This document shows, piece after piece, positions 1 to 9,351 of a stretch of 64,000 nt of DNA. The notes under the pieces are model-generated. The model had not been told where the DNA came from, made no database searches, and worked only from the letters and a program-made list of their open reading frames with translations. A program made the position numbers and the translations under genes. Every line of letters starts with the position of its first letter. Position 1 is the first letter of the stretch. Origin of the DNA: Flavobacterium sp. ALJ2 (GTDB lineage Bacteria; Bacteroidota; Bacteroidia; Flavobacteriales; Flavobacteriaceae); contig NZ_JADNRC010000002.1 of assembly GCF_015594725.1 (NCBI RefSeq), positions 62,001 to 126,000 of the forward strand, in the 5' to 3' direction.

Positions 1-506
1 TACAATGCTTTTATATCGCTGGTATCCAATTTCCCGTCTTTATTGGTATCCATATCTACCATGGTATACACCATAACATGGTTATGCGTTTTATCGGCAA
101 TTGTTTTTAAATAAGTTGCTGTTTGAATTAAAACCGCTTTATCTGTCAATGGTCTTATAGAATCCGAATCTATCTTCTGAAATTTTAAATTTTGTAAATA
201 TCCAGTAATTTCATATTCACCAATATTCGAAATTGTAAAACTTATATCATTTACACTAGATGAACCATAACGTGCCTTAACCCCCTTTTCATATACTCTT
301 ACATCTCCAACTGGATGAATTAAATAATCAGTCCCTTCCATCTGAATTGGCAAATCAGCAATTGCAACTTGCGTTGAATCTACCTTAGCAATTACTTTTG
401 AAGAAGTTGAAGCGTCATAAGTAACCTTTGGTTTTTCGACTTCATTTTTGCAACTCACTAAGAGTAAAACAGAAAGACTTATAATAGATATATGTAATTT
501 TCTCAT
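1..506 (-). CDS. EF-hand lipoprotein (partial, C-terminal part beyond left edge)
   Basis: An open frame runs from an ATG at 506 to the left edge, giving about 168 residues without a stop. It begins with a lipoprotein signal ending in a lipobox (LLLVSC), so it should be lipid-anchored. Near the cut end is a textbook EF-hand/dockerin-type calcium loop, DTNKDGKLDTSD, with acidic or Asn residues at positions 1, 3, 5, 9 and 12 and Gly at 6. I do not recognise the middle of the protein. Function is unknown; a calcium-binding surface or periplasmic role is an inference from the loop. Confidence 0.75.
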   Translation of the reverse strand, partial: MRKLHISIISLSVLLLVSCKNEVEKPKVTYDASTSSKVIAKVDSTQVAIADLPIQMEGTDYLIHPVGDVRVYEKGVKARYGSSSVNDISFTISNIGEYEITGYLQNLKFQKIDSDSIRPLTDKAVLIQTATYLKTIADKTHNHVMVYTMVDMDTNKDGKLDTSDIKAL

Positions 507-607
507 GTTGTTTTATTAAAAAATAATTTCAAATGTAATGAATTTTAAAAATGGTTCATACCTTTACAGTCAATTTATACATTCTAAACTAGCTTTTTCA
601 TTGGTTA

Positions 608-3064
608 TTATAACCTAGCAGTTAATTTTACATTAAAAACTCTCGAAGTCATATAATTAGGAATTGCATATTGATTTTTAGAATACACATCCCGAACCCA
701 AGTATTAGTAATAGCATTTTTATTATCAAAAAGATTAAAGATTTCAAACCCTACTGATAATTCTTTAAAATCTTTAAATAGTTTGCTTTTTACAATTCTG
801 TTATTGTCAATAAAAACTTTAGAAAACCCAACATCTGCCCGACGATAATCATTCAATCTATTTTGATATAAATATGGATCTGAATACGAAGGAGACCCTC
901 CAGGTAATCCTGTATTATAAACCAAATTCAAATACAATTTTACACTTGGAATATTAGGCATATAATCTTGGAATAAGAGAGCAAATTTCAATCGTTGATC
1001 TGTTGGTCTTGCTATATATCCTTTATTTTCGTAATTCTCTTCGGTTTTTAAATATCCAAAACTAAACCACGATTCGGTTCCAGGTACAAACTCGCCATTT
1101 AATCTAAAATCTAAACCTTGCGCATAAGCCGTAGCATTATTATTGGCCACATATCGAACCCTCACATTGTCTATACTATAAACATTAACGTCTGACAATG
1201 ATTTATAATACAACTCCGAAACAAGTTTAAATGGTCTATTCCACATTTTAAAACTATAGTCGTTACTTAAAACCACATGTACTGATTGTTGTGCTTTGGT
1301 ATTTGGCAATACTTCTCCACTAGCATCTCGCAATTCTCTATAAAATGGCGGTTGATGATATAATCCTCCAGAAAGTCTAAAAATCATATCCACATCCCAA
1401 TCTGGCTTTATAGCAATTTGCGCACGCGGACTAAATACTAACTGATTCTTCCCTTCAACAATTCCTCCTGACACTTTCCAATCCTGAAAACGAACTCCTG
1501 CATTATACCAAATTTCACTAGATCCTATAGTACCTTTTCGGCTCCATTGCGCATAACCCGAAAATCGATTTATAGTATTAAAATTTATTGCCCTCACATT
1601 TTGATAAGGAAAAAGTGGGCCTATGTAAGATTCGTTTGGCTGATTGTTTTTGGAAAAACTTACAATTGGTGGATTTACTGAAAAACCTGCTGAGTCAATT
1701 ACCTCCCACTCTGCCACACGATCACGTATAGATTCACGAGTATATTTTACTCCCCATTCAAGAAGATTGTCTTTCCAATTATAAATCCCTTTTAATTCAG
1801 CATTAACAATTAAAGCATCTAGATCATTCCGCGCATGATTTAATTGCGAACCAATTCCTTTGGTATAATTTACCTCTTGCAAAACTACCGAACCATCACT
1901 ATCTACCTCACCTAAACGATATTGTGCCAAAATATCATAATGTTCCTGTTCTTGTGTATGAAATATAGAACCTATGAACTTTAAAGTAAAATCTGAAGAA
2001 ACAGTATATGTTGATTTTATTGCACCAAAATAAGTATCATATTTATCTCTTTCCTGTCCTTCATAATATACTGCTAGCGCCATTGGCTTATCAATGGTTC
2101 CAAATTTAGTTTCTCGAGTTAATGGCTGATACAAATATTTATTTTGAGAAATAGCTCCTAAAAAACTCCATTGCCATTTTTCTGAAGCGAAATAGTTAAT
2201 ATTTGTTTGAATATCAATATAAGAAGGCGTATAATTAGTCTGTGTATCTTGACTATTTACAAGCATACTATTGTTTCGATAACGAACTCCTGTAATTGCC
2301 GACCATTTCTTGTTTTTAGAAACTGCGTCAACAGCAATACTTCCTCCAAGTAAACTTGCCTCAAAAGATGCTCCAAATTGAGTTGGTTTTCGATATGTAA
2401 TATCCAATACTGACGAAAGCTTATCACCAAACTTAGCTTGAAATCCTCCTGCCGAAAAATCGACGTTCTGAATCAAATCGGTATTTGTAAAACTCAAGCC
2501 CTCTTGTTGACCTGAACGAATTAAAAATGGGCGATATACTTCAATCTCATTTACATAAACAAGATTTTCATCATAATTCCCTCCTCGAACAGCATATTGC
2601 GTACTTAGTTCATTGTTCGAATTTACTCCTGGTAATGTTTTTAATATATTCTCGATTCCTGCATTGGCACCTGGAATTTTCTTTATAATGGTTTGATCTA
2701 CGGTTGTAATTCCTTGTATGCGCTTTTTATTTGCCATGACAACAATCTCTCCCATTTGTTCAGCATAACTATTCATTACAGGATTTAAAACGAATACCTC
2801 ATTCGGTTTTAAAGTTACTGTTACCGTCATCATTTTCTGAGAAACGTGAGTAAAAACAATAATTACTTTTTTATTAGATGGAATCAAAATATCAAAAAAA
2901 CCATCCAAATTAGATTGCGTTACATTTCCTGAGTGAGAAACATTTACATCTGTAATAGGGAAATTGCTTTCATTAAGAATTATTCCTTTCACTCGGGCAT
3001 TCTGAGCAAACGAAACAAAACCAACACACAATAAAAGGGAAACAAATAGTAGGTTCTTGTTCAA
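608..3064 (-). CDS. TonB-dependent outer-membrane receptor with CarboxypepD_reg-like domain
   Basis: 818 residues with a signal peptide (ending SFAQ), an N-terminal carboxypeptidase-like beta-sandwich (about residues 24-100, starting VKGIILNESNFPITDVNVSH), a plug domain (about 115-230, containing LKTLPGVNS and AVRGGNYDENLVYV) and a long beta-barrel that ends in an aromatic-rich strand. Such receptors import large or scarce ligands across the outer membrane using TonB/ExbBD energy. The substrate cannot be read from the sequence; no SusD partner is adjacent. It lies 11 bp downstream of the M23 peptidase gene on the same strand and is probably co-transcribed with it. Confidence 0.9.
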   Translation of the reverse strand: MNKNLLFVSLLLCVGFVSFAQNARVKGIILNESNFPITDVNVSHSGNVTQSNLDGFFDILIPSNKKVIIVFTHVSQKMMTVTVTLKPNEVFVLNPVMNSYAEQMGEIVVMANKKRIQGITTVDQTIIKKIPGANAGIENILKTLPGVNSNNELSTQYAVRGGNYDENLVYVNEIEVYRPFLIRSGQQEGLSFTNTDLIQNVDFSAGGFQAKFGDKLSSVLDITYRKPTQFGASFEASLLGGSIAVDAVSKNKKWSAITGVRYRNNSMLVNSQDTQTNYTPSYIDIQTNINYFASEKWQWSFLGAISQNKYLYQPLTRETKFGTIDKPMALAVYYEGQERDKYDTYFGAIKSTYTVSSDFTLKFIGSIFHTQEQEHYDILAQYRLGEVDSDGSVVLQEVNYTKGIGSQLNHARNDLDALIVNAELKGIYNWKDNLLEWGVKYTRESIRDRVAEWEVIDSAGFSVNPPIVSFSKNNQPNESYIGPLFPYQNVRAINFNTINRFSGYAQWSRKGTIGSSEIWYNAGVRFQDWKVSGGIVEGKNQLVFSPRAQIAIKPDWDVDMIFRLSGGLYHQPPFYRELRDASGEVLPNTKAQQSVHVVLSNDYSFKMWNRPFKLVSELYYKSLSDVNVYSIDNVRVRYVANNNATAYAQGLDFRLNGEFVPGTESWFSFGYLKTEENYENKGYIARPTDQRLKFALLFQDYMPNIPSVKLYLNLVYNTGLPGGSPSYSDPYLYQNRLNDYRRADVGFSKVFIDNNRIVKSKLFKDFKELSVGFEIFNLFDNKNAITNTWVRDVYSKNQYAIPNYMTSRVFNVKLTARL

Positions 3065-3075
3065 ACGTTATATTT

Positions 3076-4773
3076 TTATTTTATTTGACTTCTAAAAAAA
3101 CGCGTCTCAAAGATAGCAGAATTCCCCACATTATCAACAACTTCTATTTTTAAATCGTTTGCTCCTTCAGCTACAATTCCATCGTTAAAGTCATGAGTAA
3201 TTTTTTTAGTTTTATTATCATACTCAAATAATATCCAATTTCCATTTAAATAACCATTGTAGGATTTAATCCCTGACATGCTATCATTAATTGTAAACTG
3301 AATTTTCTTTATGTCACTTATCCATTTACCTTCAATTGGTTTTGCAATACTAATTGTTGGTCGAATTGTATCAACAACCAATCTAAATTGGCCTAAAATT
3401 CTTGACTTTGCTTTATACTCTGTACCCTTACGTGATGTAGTATTATAGCTACTACTCTTTCCGGTAATTCTACCTATATATACTTTGTCTCTAAGATTTT
3501 CAGGATATTTATCATCCTCAATAGTTATTGTGAAATTAGAATGCACTGGAACTGTATCATCATGGATGTAAATACGGTCATTTTTTACGTCAAAATTTAA
3601 ATTAAAATCATCATAAAATGTTCCTGCAGGAAAAAATACAGACATATTATTTTTTGAAAAATTAGCATCTTTATTATATTTCACCAAATAATCAGAAGCT
3701 ACGGATGTAGGGTTTACAAGTACTGGCAATGAATTGTATTGAACTGGGACATTAATTGTATTGGTATTTCCATAAAAATCCGAAACTTCTATACGATATG
3801 CCGAAGCTAGATTTGGAACAACAGAAAGTACCCCATTAAGCGAATCCTTTTTAATAATACTTAAATCAAAAGGAGTTTTCATAAACAACTTTTGAACTCT
3901 TTGACCTGTTTTTTTGTATCTAGAATAATCAACCAAAGCGTTTATGTATCTCATTTCATCAAATGAATAGGTATTGAACTGATATCCATAATTTGATTTA
4001 CCGTTGTAAAAAGATTCTACTTTATAAACTCCATTTTTATTAAAAGAAACATCATCATAATCTACAGCAGTAATTCCAAAGCCAATTTTTCCATTTGTTG
4101 CAACGCTACTAGACAAATAAGTTCCATCTTTTTGCAATGACAAATTAAGCATTAAAGGCACTTTTGACTGGTTAACAATAGTTTTATCATCTAGCGGATA
4201 AACATATAAATTAGAAACAACTGGTTTTTTGGTGTCTTTTATATATTTATCAAAACCAAAAAACATTGGATTTATAATAAACTCTGTTTTCGAATCACGA
4301 AATTCAAAATGCAAATGCGGTCCTCCTGAAGATCCTGTATTCCCAGATAAACCTATTAATTGCCCCTTGGTAACAACCATTTCTCCAGGCTTCAAAAACA
4401 TTTCAATTTCAAATGATTTCTCTTTGTAATGCGTCTTTTTTATATATTCCTGAATTGACCCTACCATACTTTGCAGATGCCCATATACAGATGTATACCC
4501 ATTTGGATGGGTTACGTACAATGTTTTGCCATTCCCAAAAGTCGAAATTTTAATCCTCGATATATAACCATCAGCAACAGCATAGACATTTAGACCTTCT
4601 CTTTGATTCGTTTTCAAATCAAAACCCGCATGAAAATGATTTGGTCTTAGTTCCCCAAAATTTCCTGAAAGTTGCATCGGAATATCAAGAGGTGATCTAA
4701 AATAATCTTTAGGATAATCTGTCTGAGCAGAAACAAAATTACAAAATAGCAGAAAAAGCACAGAATATTTCAT
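3076..4773 (-). CDS. M23 family metallopeptidase (secreted, LytM-type)
   Basis: 565 residues with a signal peptide (ending VSAQ). The LytM/M23 domain lies near the N terminus (about residues 40-175) and shows the zinc-site pattern: HFHAGFD with the first His and Asp, then the SGGPHLHFEF block carrying the HxH motif. The remaining 390 residues are beta-rich and unlike the peptidase core. M23 enzymes cut peptide cross-links of peptidoglycan. Intact metal ligands suggest an active enzyme rather than a degenerate activator. It is the first gene of a pair with the TonB receptor downstream. Confidence 0.9.
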   Translation of the reverse strand: MKYSVLFLLFCNFVSAQTDYPKDYFRSPLDIPMQLSGNFGELRPNHFHAGFDLKTNQREGLNVYAVADGYISRIKISTFGNGKTLYVTHPNGYTSVYGHLQSMVGSIQEYIKKTHYKEKSFEIEMFLKPGEMVVTKGQLIGLSGNTGSSGGPHLHFEFRDSKTEFIINPMFFGFDKYIKDTKKPVVSNLYVYPLDDKTIVNQSKVPLMLNLSLQKDGTYLSSSVATNGKIGFGITAVDYDDVSFNKNGVYKVESFYNGKSNYGYQFNTYSFDEMRYINALVDYSRYKKTGQRVQKLFMKTPFDLSIIKKDSLNGVLSVVPNLASAYRIEVSDFYGNTNTINVPVQYNSLPVLVNPTSVASDYLVKYNKDANFSKNNMSVFFPAGTFYDDFNLNFDVKNDRIYIHDDTVPVHSNFTITIEDDKYPENLRDKVYIGRITGKSSSYNTTSRKGTEYKAKSRILGQFRLVVDTIRPTISIAKPIEGKWISDIKKIQFTINDSMSGIKSYNGYLNGNWILFEYDNKTKKITHDFNDGIVAEGANDLKIEVVDNVGNSAIFETRFFRSQIK

Positions 4774-4890
4774 GATTTACATTTTTGCTAAGATAAAAAA
4801 AAGTTTACAAAATAATTAGGAAAATTACAAAATACAATACCTTGAATTCCATTAATTTGCTATTTTTAATGCAAAAAAATCGATAAAATA

Positions 4891-4920
4891 TTGCATTAAT
4901 AAAAAGGAATACTAACTTTG
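4891..4920 (+). promoter_or_regulatory. Bacteroidota-type promoter of the coiled-coil/zapA operon
   Basis: TTG at 4891-4893, 19 bp, then TAACTTTG at 4913-4920. This is an exact match to the TTG / TAnnTTTG consensus of Bacteroidota sigma-A. The first start codon downstream is at 4949. Confidence 0.75.
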
Positions 4921-4948
4921 TATGATTAAGTAATGAATAGGATTTGTA

Positions 4949-5239
4949 ATGAGTGTAATTGCCGAAATAATTGATACTCTTGAATATAAAGTTGAAAAAC
5001 TTTTTGCGAAGCTAAAAGGTTTAGAAAACAACAATCAAGAACTAAAGTCAGAATTAACAGAAGCTAAACAGACTATACAAAGACAGTCCGGAGAGATTGA
5101 GGCCTTGAAAAAGCAGTATGAAACACTCAAAATCGCCAATTCTTTACTTGGCAGTAACGATAATAAAAGAGATACAAAGCTTAAAATAAATTCATTAATT
5201 CGTGAAATTGATCACTGTATAGCACAACTATCAGACTAG
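4949..5239 (+). CDS. small coiled-coil protein upstream of ZapA
   Basis: 96 residues, almost entirely heptad-like coiled coil (about residues 8-70, rich in Glu, Lys, Gln and Leu), with a short conserved-looking tail (INSLIREIDHCIAQL). Seven bases separate it from zapA, so the two are one operon behind the promoter at 4891-4920. Size and context resemble a ZapB-like cell-division accessory factor working with ZapA and FtsZ, but that is inference from position and coiled-coil character only. Confidence 0.75.
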   Translation: MSVIAEIIDTLEYKVEKLFAKLKGLENNNQELKSELTEAKQTIQRQSGEIEALKKQYETLKIANSLLGSNDNKRDTKLKINSLIREIDHCIAQLSD

Positions 5240-5246
5240 TAACAAC

Positions 5247-5540
5247 ATGGACGAAAAGCTTAAAATTAAAATATCAATCGCCGACAGAGTTTACCCATTA
5301 ACGGTAGATTTATCGCAGGAAGAAGGTCTTAGGAGCGCTTCTAAAAAAATTGACGTGATGATAAAGCAATTTGAAGAAAACTATGCTGTACGTGACAAAC
5401 AGGATGTTTTAGCCATGTGTGCATTACAATTTGCCTCTCAAGTAGAGCAAAAACAAATTGACAAAGCCACTGATAGTGATGAAACTATCGAACGAATTAA
5501 AAGATTAAATATCCTTTTAGATCAATATCTCGAAAATTAA
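5247..5540 (+). CDS. zapA: cell division protein ZapA
   Basis: 97 residues, normal length for ZapA. The N-terminal half carries the family pattern IKISIADRVYPLTVDLSQEEGLRSASKKIDVMI in a beta-beta-alpha layout; the C-terminal half is a coiled coil (about residues 65-97). ZapA binds and bundles FtsZ filaments at the division ring. It is second in an operon with a coiled-coil gene and is followed directly by the 6S-like RNA, the same neighbourhood as ssrS next to zapA in proteobacteria. Confidence 0.9.
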   Translation: MDEKLKIKISIADRVYPLTVDLSQEEGLRSASKKIDVMIKQFEENYAVRDKQDVLAMCALQFASQVEQKQIDKATDSDETIERIKRLNILLDQYLEN

Positions 5541-5560
5541 ACGTTCTTTACAGAAACTAA

Positions 5561-5728
5561 GATACTGCCTACATTAGTTCATATTTGGTAAACTCAACAC
5601 TAACAAATTAGAATGAGCAAATCATCACTACTAAAGCATGCCCCGCTTCGGCGAGGAAACTTGAACAGTGAGTTAGCTCAAAACTTGTCTTTTCGAGTTT
5701 ATACAAGCAACCTAATGTAGGCTTTTTT
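5561..5728 (+). ncRNA. ssrS: 6S-type regulatory RNA (6S-Flavo-like)
   Basis: The 190-bp gap between zapA and rny contains a long rod-like RNA signature. GCCTACATTAG at 5567-5577 is perfectly complementary to CTAATGTAGGC at 5712-5722, followed by a T-run (5723-5728) that acts as terminator. Inside are further complementary blocks, including a GC-rich hairpin around GCCCCGCTTCGGCGAGG. Size (about 160 nt), the closing helix, the large interior and the zapA neighbourhood fit the Flavobacteria 6S family (6S-Flavo in Rfam). 6S RNA mimics open promoter DNA and sequesters RNA polymerase in stationary phase. The 5' end is approximate. Confidence 0.75.
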
Positions 5729-5748
5729 ATATATAAATTTTAATAAAC

Positions 5749-7314
5749 ATGGACAGTATAATAACGATCATCATTTCAGGAATCATAGGTATTGCAGCAG
5801 GTTTTGGAATAGCCAAAATCATCGAAAAAAGTAATATTTCCAATTTAATCAAAAACTCAAAAAAAGAAGCAGCATCTATTTTAAAAGATGCTAATCTGGA
5901 AGCTGAAAACATTAAGAAAGATAAAATTCTTCAAGCAAAAGAAAAGTTTATTGAATTAAAATCTGAGCACGAACAAGTAATTCTTGCAAGAGACAAAAAA
6001 GTAGCCGAAGTAGAAAAAAGAATTCGAGATAAAGAATCTCAAATTTCTAATGAATTATCAAAAGCTAAAAAAACCAATGATGATTACGAAGCTAAAACAC
6101 TAGAATACAATTCTAAAATTGACGTTTTAGACAAAAAACAAGCTGAAGTTGACAAATTACATAAAAGCCAATTACAGCAGTTAGAAGTAATTTCAGGACT
6201 TTCTGCTGAAGAAGCTAAAAACCAACTAATGGAAGGTTTAAAAGCGGAAGCAAAAAGCAGTTCGATGTCTTATATCCAAGAGACTATTGAAGAAGCTAAA
6301 CTTACAGCACAACAAGAAGCTAAAAAAATCATCATTAATACAATTCAAAGAGTTGGAACTGAAGAAGCAGTAGAAAACTGTGTGTCAGTATTTAACATTG
6401 AATCTGATGATGTAAAAGGTAGAATTATTGGACGTGAAGGTAGAAATATCCGTGCACTAGAAGCTGCAACTGGCGTTGAGATTATCGTAGATGATACTCC
6501 TGAAGCAATTATCCTTTCTTGTTTTGATCCAGTACGAAGAGAAATTGCTCGTTTGGCATTACACAAACTAGTTACAGATGGCCGTATTCACCCAGCTCGT
6601 ATTGAAGAAGTTGTTGCTAAAACTGCAAAACAAATTGATGATGAAATCATCGAGGTAGGAAAACGCACAGTTATAGACTTAGGAATACACGGTTTACACC
6701 CTGAGTTAATAAAAGTTATTGGACGTATGAAATACCGTTCTTCTTACGGTCAAAACTTATTACAACACTCTAGAGAAGTCTCTAAATTGTGTGGTATTAT
6801 GGCTGCAGAATTAGGATTGAACGTAAAACTAGCTAAAAGAGCCGGTTTACTACACGATATTGGTAAAGTTCCAGATACTGAAAGTGATTTACCACACGCA
6901 TTATTAGGTATGCAATGGGCTGAAAAATACGGTGAAAAAGAAGAAGTTTGCAACGCAATTGGAGCGCATCACGACGAAATAGAAATGAAATCACTATTAT
7001 CACCAATCGTACAGGTTTGTGATGCTATTTCAGGCGCAAGACCAGGTGCAAGAAGACAAGTATTAGATTCCTATATACAACGTTTAAAAGACCTTGAAGA
7101 AGTAGCTTACGGATTTAATGGAGTTAAAAATGCCTATGCGATTCAAGCAGGAAGAGAACTTCGTGTTATTGTAGAAAGCGAAAAAGTATCCGATGAAAAT
7201 GCCGCAAGTTTATCATTTGATATCTCACAAAAAATACAAACTGAAATGACTTACCCAGGTCAGGTTAAAGTAACAGTAATACGAGAAACCAGAGCGGTAA
7301 ATATTGCAAAATAA
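5749..7314 (+). CDS. rny: ribonuclease Y
   Basis: 521 residues, full length for the family. An N-terminal membrane anchor (residues 1-25) is followed by a long coiled coil (about 30-190), a KH RNA-binding domain (about 205-270, with [17 protein letters not shown]) and an HD phosphohydrolase domain (about 325-430, HD in [11 protein letters not shown]). RNase Y is a membrane-bound endoribonuclease that starts mRNA decay. It follows the 6S-like RNA and ends just before a strong palindromic terminator. Confidence 0.95.
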   Translation: MDSIITIIISGIIGIAAGFGIAKIIEKSNISNLIKNSKKEAASILKDANLEAENIKKDKILQAKEKFIELKSEHEQVILARDKKVAEVEKRIRDKESQISNELSKAKKTNDDYEAKTLEYNSKIDVLDKKQAEVDKLHKSQLQQLEVISGLSAEEAKNQLMEGLKAEAKSSSMSYIQETIEEAKLTAQQEAKKIIINTIQRVGTEEAVENCVSVFNIESDDVKGRIIGREGRNIRALEAATGVEIIVDDTPEAIILSCFDPVRREIARLALHKLVTDGRIHPARIEEVVAKTAKQIDDEIIEVGKRTVIDLGIHGLHPELIKVIGRMKYRSSYGQNLLQHSREVSKLCGIMAAELGLNVKLAKRAGLLHDIGKVPDTESDLPHALLGMQWAEKYGEKEEVCNAIGAHHDEIEMKSLLSPIVQVCDAISGARPGARRQVLDSYIQRLKDLEEVAYGFNGVKNAYAIQAGRELRVIVESEKVSDENAASLSFDISQKIQTEMTYPGQVKVTVIRETRAVNIAK

Positions 7315-7330
7315 ACCATTCTCAATTTCA

Positions 7331-7378
7331 TATTATAAAAAAGAAACTCCTCAATTGAGGAGTTTCTTTTTTATAATA
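7331..7378. terminator. bidirectional intrinsic terminator after rny
   Basis: A 48-bp perfect palindrome centred on CTCCTCAATTGAGGAG with T-runs on both strands. It ends rny transcription and could also stop leftward transcripts from the kinase gene. Confidence 0.9.
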
Positions 7379-7380
7379 TA

Positions 7381-7626
7381 TCCTATATTTTCACCACTAA
7401 GATTAAGTTTTACATCCTAATCAACTGCGCAGTACACATTCCTGACAACTATTGAGATATACAAAGGTTGCAAAATTCACATTAGAGTATATACTCCGCC
7501 TATATACGTATGACTACAGAGCTACCCTCAAAGATTGCCTCACCAGTTCACTGTTGCTCAAGTCTCCCTACTTCAGAAAAACATTCTTGTGAATATCACA
7601 AACTTTGAGCTTCTGAACGGTTACAG
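7381..7626. other. unexplained structured intergenic segment
   Basis: About 245 bp with no convincing ORF between the rny terminator and the convergent kinase gene. Read on the minus strand it holds nested complementary pieces: TTCAGA...TCTGAA enclosing TTGTGA-TAT-TCACAA near 7560-7610, and GAGTATATACTC near 7487-7498. It is richer in G and C than neighbouring intergenic DNA. It does not match tmRNA, RNase P RNA or SRP RNA signatures that I know. It could be an ncRNA or a decayed element. Confidence 0.35.
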
Positions 7627-9150
7627 CTAAAAATCATCATTAAAAATAATCTTAAAAGTAGTTCCCTCTCCAACAACACTCTCTACAGAAACCTCCCCTT
7701 TCATAGATTCTATCTGGTTCTTGGTTATATACAGTCCAATTCCACGAGCTTCTTTATGTTTATGAAACGTTTTATACATTCCGAATATCAAATCCCCATA
7801 TAGCCCTAAATCAACCCCTATACCATTATCTTTAATCTTTAAAGCCTTTCGCCCATCTGGCTCAATTACATAAATAAACTCAACTACAGGATCTCTATCT
7901 GGATGCGCGTATTTAATTGCATTAGTTGTAAAATTTAACAAAACACTTTCAAGATAAGCCGGATTAAAACTAATCATTACATAATCCGGTACGTTATTAA
8001 GTATTGTAATTTTAGTTTTACCACTAAATGCCTTAATTATAGATATTGTTTTATCTATGTTATAACTTAACTTAAGTGGCTTTATCACAATATTCAGATT
8101 ACTCTGAATCTGAACAATCTGTGTTAAATTAGAAATCGTATCATTTAAATCATTAGAAACAGTACGCAAATGAACTAACATTTCGTCGATTGTTTCTTTG
8201 CTATGATCCTCATCTATAAAATCAAGAATACTTTTAATATTTCCAGCTTGTGTATTTAAATTATGCGAAACTATATGCGAAAAATTAAGCAATCGACTAT
8301 TCTGATCACTAAACAATTTCATTGTTTTTATAAGTTCTAATTCTTTCTCTTTCTGATAAGAAACGTCAGTATGAGTACCCAAAACACGCAATGGTTTTCC
8401 ATTCGAATCTCTTTCTATTACTTTGCCCCTATCCAAAATCCATTTGTATTTACCACTAGAAGTTAATACGCGATGATAGTTTTCATAAAAAGGCACTTTA
8501 TTATCAAAATGTTCTTGAATATCTGAGTAATATTTAGGCAAATCATCTGGATGAACAATTTTATCCCAACGTTCAGGATCATCAAAAATATCAATGGATT
8601 GCAACTCTAAAATCTTTAGAGACAAAGACGAATAAAAAACTCTATTAGTAACCATATCCCAGTCCCAAACCCCTACATTAGATGCATCTAAAGCAAACTG
8701 AAAACGTTCTTCAGATTGTTTGAGTTGAAGTTCTTGATCTTTTAAATCTGTTACATCTGAGATTCGCCCATAAAAACTAACTTGACCATCTTGGGACCCT
8801 TCAGATTTTGAAAAAACTTTTAGCCAACGAATTCCTTTTTTTGGCAATACTACCCGAAACTCTAATTCCCAAGGAGTTAGGCATTTTCTAGCTTTAGAAA
8901 GCGTACTAATAAACATATGCTGATCTTCAGCATGCACTCTTTCGTAGATAAAAAATTTACTACGATTTGAAAATTCAGTTGTTGGTAGCTCAAATATTTC
9001 CTCCATAGACTTGCTCACCAAAGGAAAAGTATAAGTATCATCAACATCAATAACAAATTGAAAAATTAAATCTGGAATTTCAGCAAATAATTTCTTATAA
9101 AAGTTAATCAACTTCTGACAGTTTTCATCTTCATATAAATCAATAACCAT
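7627..9150 (-). CDS. PAS-domain sensor histidine kinase
   Basis: 507 residues without transmembrane segments, so probably cytosolic. Two PAS modules (about residues 15-135 and 148-270, the second with the PAS_3-type WDWD and HPDD pattern) precede a dimerisation helix with the phospho-acceptor in FSHIVSHNLN (about residue 292). The ATPase domain carries an N box (NFTTNAIKYAHP), G1 (IKDNGIGVDLG) and G2 (GIGLYITKNQIE). No response regulator is adjacent, so it is an orphan kinase. Signal and partner are unknown. Confidence 0.9.
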   Translation of the reverse strand: MVIDLYEDENCQKLINFYKKLFAEIPDLIFQFVIDVDDTYTFPLVSKSMEEIFELPTTEFSNRSKFFIYERVHAEDQHMFISTLSKARKCLTPWELEFRVVLPKKGIRWLKVFSKSEGSQDGQVSFYGRISDVTDLKDQELQLKQSEERFQFALDASNVGVWDWDMVTNRVFYSSLSLKILELQSIDIFDDPERWDKIVHPDDLPKYYSDIQEHFDNKVPFYENYHRVLTSSGKYKWILDRGKVIERDSNGKPLRVLGTHTDVSYQKEKELELIKTMKLFSDQNSRLLNFSHIVSHNLNTQAGNIKSILDFIDEDHSKETIDEMLVHLRTVSNDLNDTISNLTQIVQIQSNLNIVIKPLKLSYNIDKTISIIKAFSGKTKITILNNVPDYVMISFNPAYLESVLLNFTTNAIKYAHPDRDPVVEFIYVIEPDGRKALKIKDNGIGVDLGLYGDLIFGMYKTFHKHKEARGIGLYITKNQIESMKGEVSVESVVGEGTTFKIIFNDDF

Positions 9151-9171
9151 AATTGCGCTTGTGTAAGTTGA

Positions 9172-9191
9172 CTATTTTATTTATAAAATAG
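9172..9191. promoter_or_regulatory. palindrome upstream of the kinase gene
   Basis: CTATTTTAT and its inverse ATAAAATAG separated by 2 bp, lying 22 bp upstream of the kinase start. It could be an operator or a leader hairpin; AT-richness makes chance plausible. Confidence 0.35.
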
Positions 9192-9351
9192 AACAAAGTT
9201 GATACTATTATTTAAGCCTTAAAAAAAAACATTTTTTATTTCTCATTATAAGCATTAGAGTAAATCCTCTTTGTTACAAACAATATAGTTCCAAGGTATT
9301 ATTTTTTTTAAGACAAAAACAAAACTTTATAAAATATTTTAACAAAAAAAA

